Below, piece after piece: positions 33,460 through 44,861 of a DNA stretch of 64,000 nt. Location: NCBI GenBank assembly GCA_049999765.1, contig JBNGIQ010009519.1:1-64000 (forward strand). The letters run 5' to 3'. Numbering within the stretch: position 1 is the stretch's first letter; every line of letters starts with the position of its first letter. This stretch comes from Phaeoceros laevis (lineage: Eukaryota; Anthocerotophyta; Anthocerotopsida; Notothyladales). The translations under genes were made by a program, and so were the position numbers. Below the pieces are notes generated by a model. The model was not told the DNA's origin, did not search any database, and saw only the letters and a program-made list of their open reading frames with translations.

Positions 33460-35333
33460 TCAGTAGAGGTAAGGAGGCAGACGCGGTGAGGGCACAGCCA
33501 GCAAGGGGGTGGCTCGGGGCAGGGCGAGCCCGAATTTCTCAGTCATGTCCAAGTGTTGGGGATCCTGGCCCTCAGGCAACCTCCAGTCGAAGCTGTGCGC
33601 CAGCCTGGCCAGGCCGTAGTGCACCATAGCCAAAGCGAGGTGCATTCCGGGGCACCCCCGCCTGCCCGACCCGAACGGGAGCAGCTCGTAGTGCTGGCCT
33701 CGCACGTCCGTGTCCCTGTCGACAAACCTCTCCGGGTTGAATTCCAGGGGCTGGTCCCAGGTGGCACCGTTCCTGCCGATGCTCCACACGTTGACGAAGG
33801 TGACCGTGCCAGCAGGGATGTCGTATCCTCCGACCTGGCACGCTTGCGTGGATTCGTGAGGGATGAGGAGAGGCCCCGGCGGGTGCAGACGGAACACCTC
33901 CTTCACCAGGGCTCTCAGGTAAGGCAGGTTGGGGATATCCGACTCGGCCACCACCCTGTGCTTGCCTACCACCGAGTCCAGCTCGGTTTGCAGCTTCTGC
34001 ATTATGTGAGGGTGGCGGAGGAGCTCTGACAGCCCCCATTCTATGGTGATGCTGGATGAGTCGGTTCCTGCATTCAGCATGTCCTGCGCAACATTTGCCA
34101 TGCATTAGCAAGCAAGCTTAAAAGTCAGTTTGAGGAGGATCTCGAAGACTTACGAAAGACTTCACACAGTACTTGTAGTATACATCTATGCCTTACCGTG
34201 AGCAGACCTTTGATGAGTGCCTCATCAATGTGTCCCACACCATCCTCCCCAGGGAGGGACAGGAGAATGTCCACAAAATCTCTCTCAGAGTTGTCATCGC
34301 TCTGCTGCTGGTGCTGACGATGCTCTTCCACCACACCACCCAGAAAGGAGTCGTACCTGCTGTGCACCTTTTGCATTGCGGCCTTGTAGTTCATGATCCT
34401 GTCCAGGAAGCCCAGGTAAGGAATCACATCACCGATTATGGACACTCCCGACAGAAAAAATCCCTGCTCCATCAGTTCTTTGAACTCTGCGGCCAGCTCC
34501 TGCTCCATCATGGACAAAACACAACAAATGAGTTCAGTCACATCCTGATGAAGGACCTGTAGCGCAAGGCCTGTATCCATGTATCCGATGCATAAAGTAT
34601 GAAGCACAAGTTTTCAAGAGGCGTTGTCATGGGTGTGTTCACCAGTTACATATGGAACACTTGCCACACGTACCTCTTCATGCCTAGCCTTTTTTTGTGC
34701 TGGCTGCTGCCCTGCAGCTGATGGAGTTACATCTTCTTTGTTGTAAGAGTAGAACCTTTTGTTCATGATGACCCGGGTCATGATGTTCATGATCAAATAG
34801 GTCGTCCTCTGGTTCATGTCTACTGCTGGACCAGACTTTTGGCTGTCTTCAAAGACTGACCTAAGCATGGCGGAAAACTCCTCTTCCCTCACACCCTGAA
34901 ACTGCTGAGTTCTCTTCAGAGTTAAAAGCTCCAGAGTAGCAATCTTCCTGAAAGTTTACCCAATCCATAAATTCATGAACTGCCAACAGAAGCAAATCAA
35001 ACAAGTTTGTGCCCTTGAAAATCTATGTCCAGACCCGGCCGAGTAGCTAGCTTAGGGTATCTATATCTACATGTATCTATTCTGGACACTGTTATATATC
35101 CCAGGTCCCAAGGACTTCAGAATGTCCAGTGGCAACTCTTACCTTGCAAATCTCCAAACCGGCCCGTAGGAGGCGAAGCCGATGGTGTAGTCACCGTAGC
35201 CCAGGGCGTCCTTGGCGGTGATCTTGGGGCGGTTGGCAAACTCCTTGTCGAAGGTCTTGAGCACTTCCTTGGCCATTTCGGGAGCCGAGACAACCAAAGC
35301 CTGCTTGGAGCCCATCCTGAGCGACATGAGAGG
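33460..35333 (-). CDS. Cytochrome P450, CYP71 clan, copy B (5' end lost in gap)
   Basis: A paralogue of the intact P450 at 18.4-20.3 kb. Exon 1 is partial (35333-35143) and begins at PLMSLRMGSKQ, just past the hinge. Exon 2 is 34947-34674, exon 3 34499-34197 and exon 4 34083-33460. Lengths of exons 3 and 4 (303 and 624 bp) equal those of copy A, and exon 2 is 6 bp longer. The I-helix AGTDSSS, K-helix KEVFRLHPP and heme loop PFGSGRRGCPG are intact and no internal stop is seen, so the gene could be functional. The start codon, membrane anchor and hinge fall in or beyond the 10-N gap at 35334-35343. An unrelated exon of copy C lies on the other side of that gap. Confidence 0.88.
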
Positions 35334-35343
35334 NNNNNNNNNN
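35334..35343. other. Assembly gap (10 N) joining two different P450 genes
   Basis: The left side is the middle of exon 1 of copy B and the right side is the middle of exon 3 of copy C, so 10 N cannot be the true distance. At least the rest of C exon 3, C exon 4, an intergenic region and the 5' end of B are missing. Confidence 0.95.
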
Positions 35344-36461
35344 CCAGGAAGCCCAGGTAGGGAATCACATCACCGATCATGGACACCCCCAACAGAAAGA
35401 ACAACTGTTCAATCAGTTGTTTGAACTCTGCGGCCAGCTCCTGCTCCACAACAATTGCATCCCTGGAGTCACTTCCTAAATAAGGACCTGGGGCGAATGC
35501 AAGACCTGTACATATACTTGTATCCGATACATACAGTATTAGACTGCACAAGTTTTCCAAGAGGAGTTGTCATGGTTGTTGGAAACATTTGGCATTTGGC
35601 ACGTACCTCTTCACTCGTAGCGGGGTTTGGTGTTGGCTGCTGCCCTGCAGCTGATGGAGTTACATCCGTTTTGTTATAAGAGTAGAACCTTTTGTTCATG
35701 AGGACCCGGGTCATGAGATTCATGGTCAAATAGGTCGTCCTTTGGTTCATGTCTACTGCTCCAGGCTTCTCAGACTGGCTGTCTTCAAAGATTGACCTAA
35801 GCATGGCGGATAACTCTTCTTCCCTCACACCCTCAAACTGCCCTTCAGAGTTAGAAGCTGAACGGTAGCGATCTTCCTGAAAGCCCAGTACATGAATTCA
35901 TGAATTCCATTAGAAGCGATCCAAACATACATAGTTCCAGTATTTACTGCTGGAATAAGGCCTCTAGAGCTAGTAACCAGCTACATACATGTATCTCTTC
36001 TGGGCATCGTTATTCATAAATCCCCGGGATGGAAGCCAAAGTGGCAACTAGTCTCACCTTCCAAATCTCCAAAGCGGCCCGTAGGAGGCGAGGCCCATGC
36101 CTTTGTCACCGAAGGCCAAGGCGTCCTTGGCGGTGATCTTGGGCCGGTTGGCAAACTCCTTGTCGAAGGTCTTGAGCACCTCCTTGGCCATTTCGGGAGA
36201 GGAGACAACCAAAGCCTGCTTGGAGCCCATCCTGAGGGACATGAGAGGGCCGTGTTTCTTGGACAACCGGTCCAGCTCCTGGTGGGGATGGCTCTTGGTC
36301 ACGAAAATACCCAGGCTGCCAAACACAGGCAAGCCTGCCGGCCCCGGAGGCAGCCTCAGCTTCTGTTTGCCACTGCTACTGAAGAAGAAAGCCATCAGCG
36401 CTGTTGTTGCCGCCACAAACAGCAGCACCCACTGCGTCGCCGTTGCATCCAGTCCTCCCAT
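35344..36461 (-). pseudogene. Cytochrome P450, copy C (3' end lost in gap, exon 2 frameshift)
   Basis: Exon 1 (36461-36058) encodes the anchor, the hinge LPPGPAGLPVFGS and the C-helix WRFGR, all normal. Exon 2 (35876-35607) lacks 7 bp relative to copies A and B around 35840-35846, just after LLTLK. This shifts the frame for the rest of the exon, whose family sequence (VREEELSAMLRSIFEDSQ) is readable only in another frame. A partial exon 3 (35441-35344) stops at the 10-N gap within DVIPYLGFL. If the 7-bp loss is real, the gene encodes only a truncated protein without the heme site. If it is a base-calling error, the gene is merely incomplete in this assembly. Confidence 0.8.
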
Positions 36462-37526
36462 TGCAACTATTGCTAGGCAGTAGCTGCTTCATGAAGGGAA
36501 AAGAGTCTCGCAATGCTGTAGCCAGCCGGCCTACGTTGATGGGATGCCAGCACTCGCTTTCAAGATTGCCATCCGAAGTTTCATATGCATTTCACACACC
36601 GAATTGAGAATTGGAGAGAATTGGAGATTGTTCCTTCCACTGCCAGCTGGCCCACCCCCATGGCATCTGCATTGCGCTGGTTCGTACATTTGCGACGTCC
36701 TGTTGCACAAAGGCTTGGCGGCTTGGCCCTACCAGATTTTTCCTTGGTTCGTCGCTCTTCATCTGTGACCGACGCGTGCTTCTCAACACTGCGATCTTAC
36801 AAGCGGGCTCTCAGCGGTCGAGGTTTCAAGATTGTCACAGGCTGACATGTCTCACTTTCCCAGCCGTCCCCTGGCCCCGGATCGGATGTGCTGTATTGAT
36901 TTTGATGGATGAATTCATAAAGGTTTCCCTGGCTAGTCGGCGGCTACTTCGTGATCGACCAGAGATGGTCCCGGTGTGAACGTTTCGCCGTTTTGGAGGT
37001 TTAATTAGGTGAGCAAACAGCTTCCCGAGGTATGATTGTAGGTGTTTCAACAATCTTGACCGGTTTGCCAATTTCTTTGCATCCCAATGTTGTGGGTATC
37101 TTGTGACTGGATTTCTCTGTCAAAGTGCACTTGACTGGCAGGCATGTAACTGAGCAGCGGCACTGGCATCCTCCACGCGTACGATTGATGGTGATATCTG
37201 AAACACTTTGACAAGTTTAGTGCTTGCATTGACCATCGGTTTTTGCAGATGGTGAAGTCATGCTAATTGATCAGAGAGCTCTGTCCTGTCGCCCTTAGGG
37301 CACAGGAAGGTGCTTTGCAGCAAGGACCCTCGGGACTGAGTTCCAGAGAACTTAGGCTCCTGGTTTACAACTTCATCATCCTCCCTAGCTATAGCAGCAC
37401 CATGGATGTTAATCAAGCTCGTGACAAGCTTGCCTGCTAGTCCAGGCCTGGCCTACGACTTCAAATTTTCTGACCGATAAATTTACAAAGCTCTACAGGT
37501 AGAGAACGTTCGACAACTGACGAGCG
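36462..37526. other. Upstream region of P450 copy C, no gene seen
   Basis: No supported gene in about 1 kb. Confidence 0.4.
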
Positions 37527-38358
37527 TCAAGGAAAGGGGCTGGGCTGATCCAGCAAAGATATGTCCCTCAGTGGCGGGTCGCCAGGGGCTGGCTCTACCT
37601 TGTAATGCTTTTGCGGTGGCGATGCAGGAATCCTCCTGAGCCTTGGTATGTAACGAAGCCATATCTGATCCACATCCAGCAGGTCACGGGGCAAACCTTC
37701 CCCAAGTGCTCGCCGGAAGCCCCGAGAATTGTAGGGTACAAGTTCGGCGGCCTGCTGCAGACCTCTGTCATCTACATTTGCTCCTGAACTATCATCCTTC
37801 ACTCCCTGCAGGCATCACATGGCAAGTGCTTCAGCAATGGGTCTGCAGACCTCCACGGGTCAAGATTTACTTTTAAGGTAAAGCCTTCCTGAGAGGGTTC
37901 CAACGAGTTCCCTCAAGAGCATGCATTTGGCTGAAAACACAGACTTGTGTAGTTATCATGCCGTGATGGAGCACACCAAAACTCTGCTGCTCAGGTACTA
38001 ATGTCCTCCCAGTACCATGAGATGCCGAATTATGACATACCGTGTGCCCAGACGCAAGTGGGAGACCGTTTCCACGACGTCGTCCTTCTGTGAAACCTGT
38101 AGGAGAAAAGAACATTGCTCAGTTAAAGCACATCTGTCAACATGGATGCATCCATAGCTATAGCTCTTGAAACAGCCACTTCAAGTCAGAGGTCATGTTT
38201 ACAATGCTGTTCTCTGTTTTAAAAGTACCTGAGCGACGGAGGAGCCTCTCTTCATCAGCTAGTGCTTGCTTGGAAGAGAAGAGAGAAACAAACATCACCA
38301 CCAGCACAAGCTTAAGAGATGCATGTGCATGGACCATTCCCTGACATCTTTGAGCCAT
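37527..38358 (-). CDS. Small secreted protein of unknown function, three exons, 154 aa
   Basis: From the ATG at 38356-38358, exons 38358-38229, 38096-38041 and 37805-37527 (130, 56 and 279 bp) join in phase through introns with good GT-AG ends (CAG|GTACTT, CTACAG|G, ACG|GTATGT, CTGCAG|G). The N-terminus is a clear signal peptide: a basic start, the hydrophobic core LKLVLVVMFVSLF, and a likely cleavage after KQALA. The mature part is charged and Arg-rich, with RRGNGLPLASGH in exon 2 and a Pro-rich tail (PAPGDPPL, QPSPFP). I recognise no domain and only one possible Cys, in the signal region. The size and architecture would suit an apoplastic peptide precursor, but no known peptide motif (CLE, CEP, PSY, RGF) is evident. 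Support comes from splice-phase coherence only. Confidence 0.55.
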
Positions 38359-40657
38359 GGATCTTAGCTCACAACTTCACTGGAACATTTCGTGCCAGCT
38401 CGTGTCTCCAGGGCTGCCCTACAGGTCTAGATCGGTTCATGAATGAGAGTCCTGATTAGGCAGCACAGCAACGTCATCTGCACTTGTGGGGGAACCAGAA
38501 AAAGGGGGCCAAATAAAAACAGTGCCGAAACACCTCCCGAGGAGAAACCACCAATTGACTGCCTGAGAAAATTCCTTCCCGTCCTGCTAACTAGTAGCTC
38601 TGGGCAAGATTAGGTGAGCGAATAATAATGGGAAACATGCGGACTTTGACTGGCAGTTGCTTTCTAACAGCACTTGGATTTGGGTCAACCCAATGTTCGA
38701 GGTTGCAGTATTAGTCGGGGTATAGTCTCCACAAAGTTTATTCAGGTTTCTCTCAAAATGGGCGAGCGACTTTTCACTGGAAAGAGTATGATTCAGCTAT
38801 CCTTGACACCTTGTGACCCAAAAGCACTTAATACAGTTTCTGATTCTAATTCTATTGTGTCATTCCATGCACAGGAAGAGCATTGATCACCAGTAAAATA
38901 TCTTTGTGGGTGCCCACCGCTTTAACTTGGTTTGCACTGGCAGCGCCGGCTACCGCACAAATTTTCCGGACTGCTTGTCCGCAAAATCCTAAGGACATAG
39001 TAGCTTGCAGCCATGTAAACTTGCAGCCATGTTTGTAGTCCTGTTTGAAGCAAATGCCCAGCAGACTGAGCAGAGTATGTAAGGAGGGCTGGAACTTGCG
39101 TAGTGACCAACTCCTCCCTTCTGCTGGATACCGCAATTCCACCCGAAACAGATATGGCCAGAAACACTCCCAGCTTTAATTTCCAGCAGGTAGATCAACT
39201 GCCAGTAGAGAAGTTTCCACCCTAGAATGTTGCATGACAGCAACCAACAGAACAAATTTGTCAGCAGGACATTCATAACATGCAGAGCTAGCATCTGGAG
39301 TGTTGCAAAACATGTATACATACATGTATGGGGAAGCACAGGTATTGCCAGTGCCCCCCAATATTCGGGAAGCTTGAATGTACTACCATGCTAGGGCACA
39401 CTTGTAAGCCAAAGAGTACTTTGTTCTCTGTGGAAACGTCTACAGGTCTGTGACCTGTCGGTAATTCACAAGAACGCTATGCTCTTGAAAGTGGGCACCC
39501 TGCCAAAGAGACGTGTACATTTAGAGCCTGCAGTTGGCCTGTCAGGCAAGCTTAGCTTTCCTGTTAAAAGAGGATATAAGCAAGCCAGCCAGCCAGCCAC
39601 CTGATCATGACACCTCCGTTCCGAAACAAGTACTAGTGTGACCTTCTTCATTTGCGCAACCATCTGGAGCCACAGTGATCATTACTGCTGGAAGTGTGGC
39701 TCCATGGAGGCAGCACCTTGAAGAGGGGTCCAAGCATACATGTGCAAAGACCTATAATTGTCCAAGCATGCATACAAATGAGTGGAAATCTTCAGTGAAA
39801 ACACACTTGTAACGTTGGTCACCTCAGCTGGTTAGTATAGATCCTCACATCAAGAATTAGCAGAATTTGCATCTATGAAGTTTGTTTTGGATGCGAGTTT
39901 GTGTTGGAGCTTACCAAAAGGTCTTCGGTGAGCTCCTATTTTTAAAACAAAGTTCAGAGATGCAATTTCGCATAGATCTAAAACAATTGATACATGTCGG
40001 AACAATTCTAGTAACGTTGGCACTATCTTGTAGCGAGGATCCGATCCCAGCTTGTTGCAATTTCCTGTCACTGGATCTGCTTATGGAGGGAGTTTTGTTT
40101 ATCGTGAAACAGAAGTGCAAATCCGCATTTTTTTTGTTATTTTGTCACATGCTCTTACACAAAGTCTTAGCCCCGATGGTTTAGGTGCGAACTACGGAAG
40201 GAGGACTGCTTCACCACTGGCAGCAGTGGCTGGTTGTTGCTTGACTTATCAACAAGTGGTTGCTGATCAATGAGGAAAGAGCCGGCAGATATTTGTTACG
40301 TGGTAGGCTTGTCAAACAAAGGTCAAGCTTGAAGTCAAGCTCCTTTCTTCGTCTACTGTAAAGGCGTGTCCCACGGTGTTCTCGCACACGGTTACGGCAA
40401 GGAGCTCTCGTCTAGTGGGATAAGATATCCATCGGCGGTGTTATTATTAGTGGACTCGGTCCATTGATCAAAACGCTCGTATCACGTTTCATGTGTACGC
40501 GGATGGGTTAGTTTGGTGGCGGAAGCTTCGGACTTGTTACCTTTTCGCCGTTGTTGCCAAGTGGTGCCGCGTCGCAACGTGCGGCTCATCGCTAAAATAA
40601 GCGTGCTTCGCTACGAAGCCGGTTGCGTCAGGGTCGCCTCCCTGCCAGGCCTCTTCG
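38359..40657. other. Intergenic, no gene seen
   Basis: 2.3 kb with only short incoherent frames. Confidence 0.45.
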
Positions 40658-40936
40658 ATGGCTGACCGAGGAGCCGGCCGCCCTGCCCTGCCCTGCCCTG
40701 CCCTCATGGCGGCCTCTACAAAACAGTCCCATTCTCTCCTCCAGCAGGAGGAAGACACCCAATCCCGGATCGCCCTCGGAACAAGGGCACCAGCATCATC
40801 CTCCATATCCTCATCCCCTCTACAGACCTGTGCGGCGCCGGCCGCTGCTGCTCGATCGGAGGCCGCCGATATCGATCGAAAGGTGCTGGTGCTGGTGCGG
40901 ATTCGGAAGAGGGCGATCCTGACTCTCAGGCGGTAG
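40658..40936 (+). promoter_or_regulatory. Possible upstream ORF / 5' leader of subtilase 1
   Basis: A 92-codon frame ends 13 bp before the subtilase ATG at 40950. It begins in a CCCTG-rich tract (about 40680-40705) that has a counterpart (CCTGCCTGCCCTGCCC, about 45328-45350) ahead of the second subtilase. This suggests a duplicated 5' leader. If transcribed, it could act as a uORF. Translation is not demonstrated. Confidence 0.3.
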
Positions 40937-40949
40937 CCCCCGCGGCATC

Positions 40950-43900
40950 ATGGCGGGCCGTCCAGGCTTGCCGGCGTGCCTTGCGCTGGCGCTGCTATGT
41001 CTGGTGCCGCTGCTCAGCAGTGTTGCGGCGGATGCTTCTCATCAGGTGAACTCCAAGGCCAATGCCCCGCATTTGTGCGCCTGGCTTGCAAATAGGGCTC
41101 CGGTAGATCTTTGTGGGCAGGGATGGATTTTTTTTGTGGGTTGCTCTTGATTTCAAGCTGCAATGAATTCAATCAAAGGTTCAAGACCATTTTGTGGCGT
41201 GCGCAGGTGTTTGTGGTGCACCTGGGAAGCAAATGCGACAAGCATGAATCCGAAATCGTGGCTGAGCATCACGATCTGCTCGCTTCGGTCATGGGAAGGT
41301 GAGCAATCTGTCTGTGAGTTGAAGCGCATTCCAACCAAACTAGCGCTGGCCAGCTCAAGTGCTGGAAAGGAACTCGTTTCGATCCGCCTTCAGGACTCAA
41401 GTTGTTGTTGTTGCTGTGGCCGTGGTGCAGTGTTGAGGTTGCCAGGGACGCGATTCTTTACCACTACCATAGGTCATTCCGAGGCTTCTCCGCGAAGATG
41501 GCGCCGCATCACGCCGACGCCTTGAAAGGTGCAGGCCTCACAGCCGGAGCAAAATTTGAGTTCCCGAAACGTTTACAAGTGTGACTAGCGGGTTGGTGCT
41601 GACAAAGTGAGATGCCGTACGGTGGGTGAACGCAGAGTGCGATAAAGTTCACAGCGTGTTTCCAAGCAAGTCCCACTTTCCACACTCGACTCATTCGTGG
41701 CAGTTCCTGGGAGTCTCCGGGAACGACACCTCTAATCTGCTTACAGGCACCGCTTTCGAGTATCCTTCTTTCGCTGCTCAAAACAATGTCATCATTGGCG
41801 TCTTGGACTCAGGTAACAGACACTAGCTTTCAAGAGTTCTAAGTAGTACAAACTTGTTTGTTTGTAAACTACAACTGGTAAACTACTTGAATTGGCATCG
41901 CACCTTCCAGCTTTCAAGAGACTTTTGCCGACATGAATTCATCCAGCTCTATATATCTCTGGAGATTAGTCCTGATGACAATATGGCCTTCAACTTACAA
42001 ACTTGTGCCTGCAGGTTACTGGCCAGAATCGGCGAGCTTTCATGGCTTGGACATGCCGCCACCGCCTGCTCGCTGGCTGGGAGCATGCGTTGCAGGCCAA
42101 AATTTCACCGCAGACACTTGCAACAAGTAAGCCACGGATCCATATGATTTTGAGTTTCAAGAACCGAAATTTATCTTGATGAATGAAATTTGAGACACAT
42201 GATGGAAGTATCTTGAATTGAATCAATTGTTCATTTCAACTTCTTACAAGTTGTTTGAAGAAATTGAGTTGTCGGAACCTTTGAATGTTCAGCAAAGTGA
42301 TTGGAGCCAAGTACTACTACAAAGGAGCAGAGGCCCAGCTGAACGGGTCCGCCATCCAGGACCTGCTGTCCGCCAGGGACATCGACGGCCACGGCACCCA
42401 CACCGCCTCCACCGCCGGCGGCAGGAACGTGTCGGGGGTGAGCTACTACGGCATCGCCGGGGGCAACATCGTGGGCGGCGCCCCGGGCGCCAGGCTGGCC
42501 ATCTACAAGGTGTGCATCGAGGGCGCCGGCTGCACGGACGCCGACATGCTGGCCGCCTTCGACGACGCCATCGCCGACGGCGTGGACATCATCTCCATCT
42601 CCATCGCCACCTCCACGGGCGACGAGGAGGGCACCCACTTCAGCGACGGCCTGGCCGTGGGCTCCTACTACGCCGCCACCCACAACGTGCTGGTGNNNNN
42701 NNNNNNNNNNNNNNNNNNNNNNNNNNNNNNNNNNNNNNNNNNNNNNNNNNNNNNNNNNNNNNNNNNNNNNNNNNNNNNNNNNNNNNNNNNNNNNNCAACG
42801 TGCTGGTGTCGGCGGCGGCCGGGAACAACGGCCCCTCCAGCGTCACCGTGGCCAACACCGCTCCCTGGATCCTCACCGTCGCCTCCTCCACCACCGACCG
42901 GCAGTTGGTGACCAACGTCCAGCTGGGCGACGGCTCCATCATTCCCGTGAGTCATCCGTCCATTCAATGTAGTAGTAGTAGTAGAAAGGTCATGCTAACC
43001 GACTCCACACAGGAATCAATGTCTCCTCCAAGATCAATTGTTGCTTTTGGATGGGCTGTTCGTGATATCTACAGTGCTTGCAGGGCGGGTGGGTGGCGAA
43101 CCCCTTCTCTTTTCCAGCGGACGCGCCCATCGTCGCTGGTGCCAATGCTCCTGCAGCCACATCCTCTGATTTGCTGTCCAGGTAAAATTTTCCTACATGG
43201 ATCCATCCCTCACTTGAGGTGAACTCCACTTTCAAGAGGAAGAAATTTCAAGGTCACGACCTGTCTAACAATTGATATGATTTCAATGCGCGCTTGCTTG
43301 CGACTTGTATTGGAAGCAGCTTCTGCGCGGAAGGCAGCCTGGACCGGTCCCTGGTGGCGGGAGCCATCGTGGCTTGCCAATACGATCCGCAGGTGAGCGC
43401 GGAGTCTGAGGTGATTGCAGCCGGCGGGGCGGGGCTCATCCTCATCGGCACTCCCTCCGGCCCTCGCCAATTCTCCTTGCCTGCCACCTTCGTCACCGAG
43501 GAAGCCGCCAATGCTGCCAACGCCTACTTCGCCGCCACACCGTAAGCTGTCGCTGCTTCCTTTTGAAAGCTTGCTCGCCTTAAGCTTCAGAATCTTTTTC
43601 CATCCATGGATCCATCCCTGCAGGCTGGCCCGACTGTTTCTAACCTTCCAAGGAGCACTTGAATTCATGAATTCATGTTCACTTGTAACAGGAACCCGGT
43701 TGGCCAGATCCTGCTCACAGAGACTCTGTACGGCCAACAAGCACCGGTTGTGTCCACTTTCTCCTCCAGAGGCCCCAGTTTCCGCAACCCCGACATCCTC
43801 AAGGTACGTGCGAGCTCACAGACCTGTCTCCAACATGTATTTTGCTTGCAAAGTTCTCTCCTAAATTATATTTGAAGTTCCAAGGACATTCAATCATTGT

Positions 43901-44861
43901 AAACTTGAAGAAGCCTGCAGCTCAAGATTCTAGCAGTTTACATCAATTGTCATTACTGATTCAAATGTGTATACTTGAAATGATCAGCCGGACATCACAG
44001 GCCCAGGACATGACATTCTGGCAGCCTACTCTCCCCTTGCGCTCGGCTCTTCCACAGGCGGCCGGTCTGTGAACTGGAACATCATCTCCGGGACGTCCAT
44101 GGCCACTCCCCACCTGGCCGGCATCGCTGCGCTCATCAAGGCGGTTCACCCCGACTGGAGTCCTTCGGCCATCAAATCCGCCATCATGACCTCCGGTACG
44201 TACATAAATTTCTCTTGGAACAGTCTCGCTCAAGATTTCTATCCAGGGCTGGAGGACCGACCTACAGGTGCTAACATATGCTGCTGCCACAAACACCTGT
44301 AGCCTACGTGGTGGACAACAGCGGGAACAGCACCATCCGGACGTACCCAACTCTGGCTCCCGGCGGCCCCCTCGACTTCGGCTCCGGCCACCCCCGGCCC
44401 GGCAGCGCCCTGGACCCGGGCCTGCTCTACGANNNNNNNNNNNNNNNNNNNNNNNNNNNNNNNNNNNNNNNNNNNNNNNNNNNNNNNNNNNNNNNNNNNN
44501 NNNNNNNNNNNNNNNNNNNNNNNNNNNNNNNNCCCCCATCCCGCACCACGACATCAACTACCCGTCCATCAGCCTGAGCCACCTGGCGGGCACCGTCACG
44601 GTCTACCGCACGGTCACCAACGTGGGCCCTTTGCCGGCGGTGCAGTACACGGCCACTGTGCAGGCGCCGCTCAACGTGGCGGTGACGGTGAACCCGCCGG
44701 TTCTGAACTTCACGGCCCTGGGGCAGAAGCTGCAGTTCACGGTCACCTTCCAGGTCACCGGCGTGGTGGACGGGAGCTTCTACTACTGGGGGAGTTTGAC
44801 GTGGTCCGACGGGGTTCACGCTGTGAGGAGCCCCCTCTTCGTCAGGCCGTATCCCGTTTAA
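40950..44861 (+). CDS. Subtilisin-like serine protease (plant subtilase, S8A), gene 1, eleven exons
   Basis: A secreted prepro-protease of the cell wall. Exons: 40950-41045, 41207-41298, 41431-41528, 41636-41812, 42015-42126, 42293-42946 (contains a 100-N gap), 43084-43181, 43320-43541, 43692-43803, 43988-44195, and 44303-44861 (contains a second 100-N gap). All junctions are GT-AG. Order: a signal peptide, the I9 propeptide (VFVVHLG ... [13 protein letters not shown]), catalytic Asp in IGVLDSGYWPES, His in [10 protein letters not shown], a PA-like insertion, the oxyanion Asn region [10 protein letters not shown], catalytic Ser in [13 protein letters not shown], then a C-terminal Fn3-like domain ending [14 protein letters not shown]. 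All four catalytic elements are present. The second gap removes part of the region after GLLYD. It is a tandem duplicate of the next subtilase. Confidence 0.92.
42696..42795. other. Assembly gap (100 N) in subtilase 1, probably zero length
   Basis: The 13 bases before the gap (CAACGTGCTGGTG, 42683-42695) are identical to the 13 after it (42796-42808). Overlapping them gives a continuous protein ([15 protein letters not shown]). The contigs probably overlap and nothing is missing. Confidence 0.85.
44433..44532. other. Assembly gap (100 N) in subtilase 1, real sequence missing
   Basis: Compared with gene 2, the segment after GLLYD (equivalent to [13 protein letters not shown] and the following intron and residues) is missing, and the flanks do not overlap. 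Confidence 0.8.

Noticed and set aside
40537-40806. Minus-strand frame in front of subtilase 1
   Set aside because: It lies opposite the subtilase 5' leader and consists of GC-rich, biased composition without homology I recognise.
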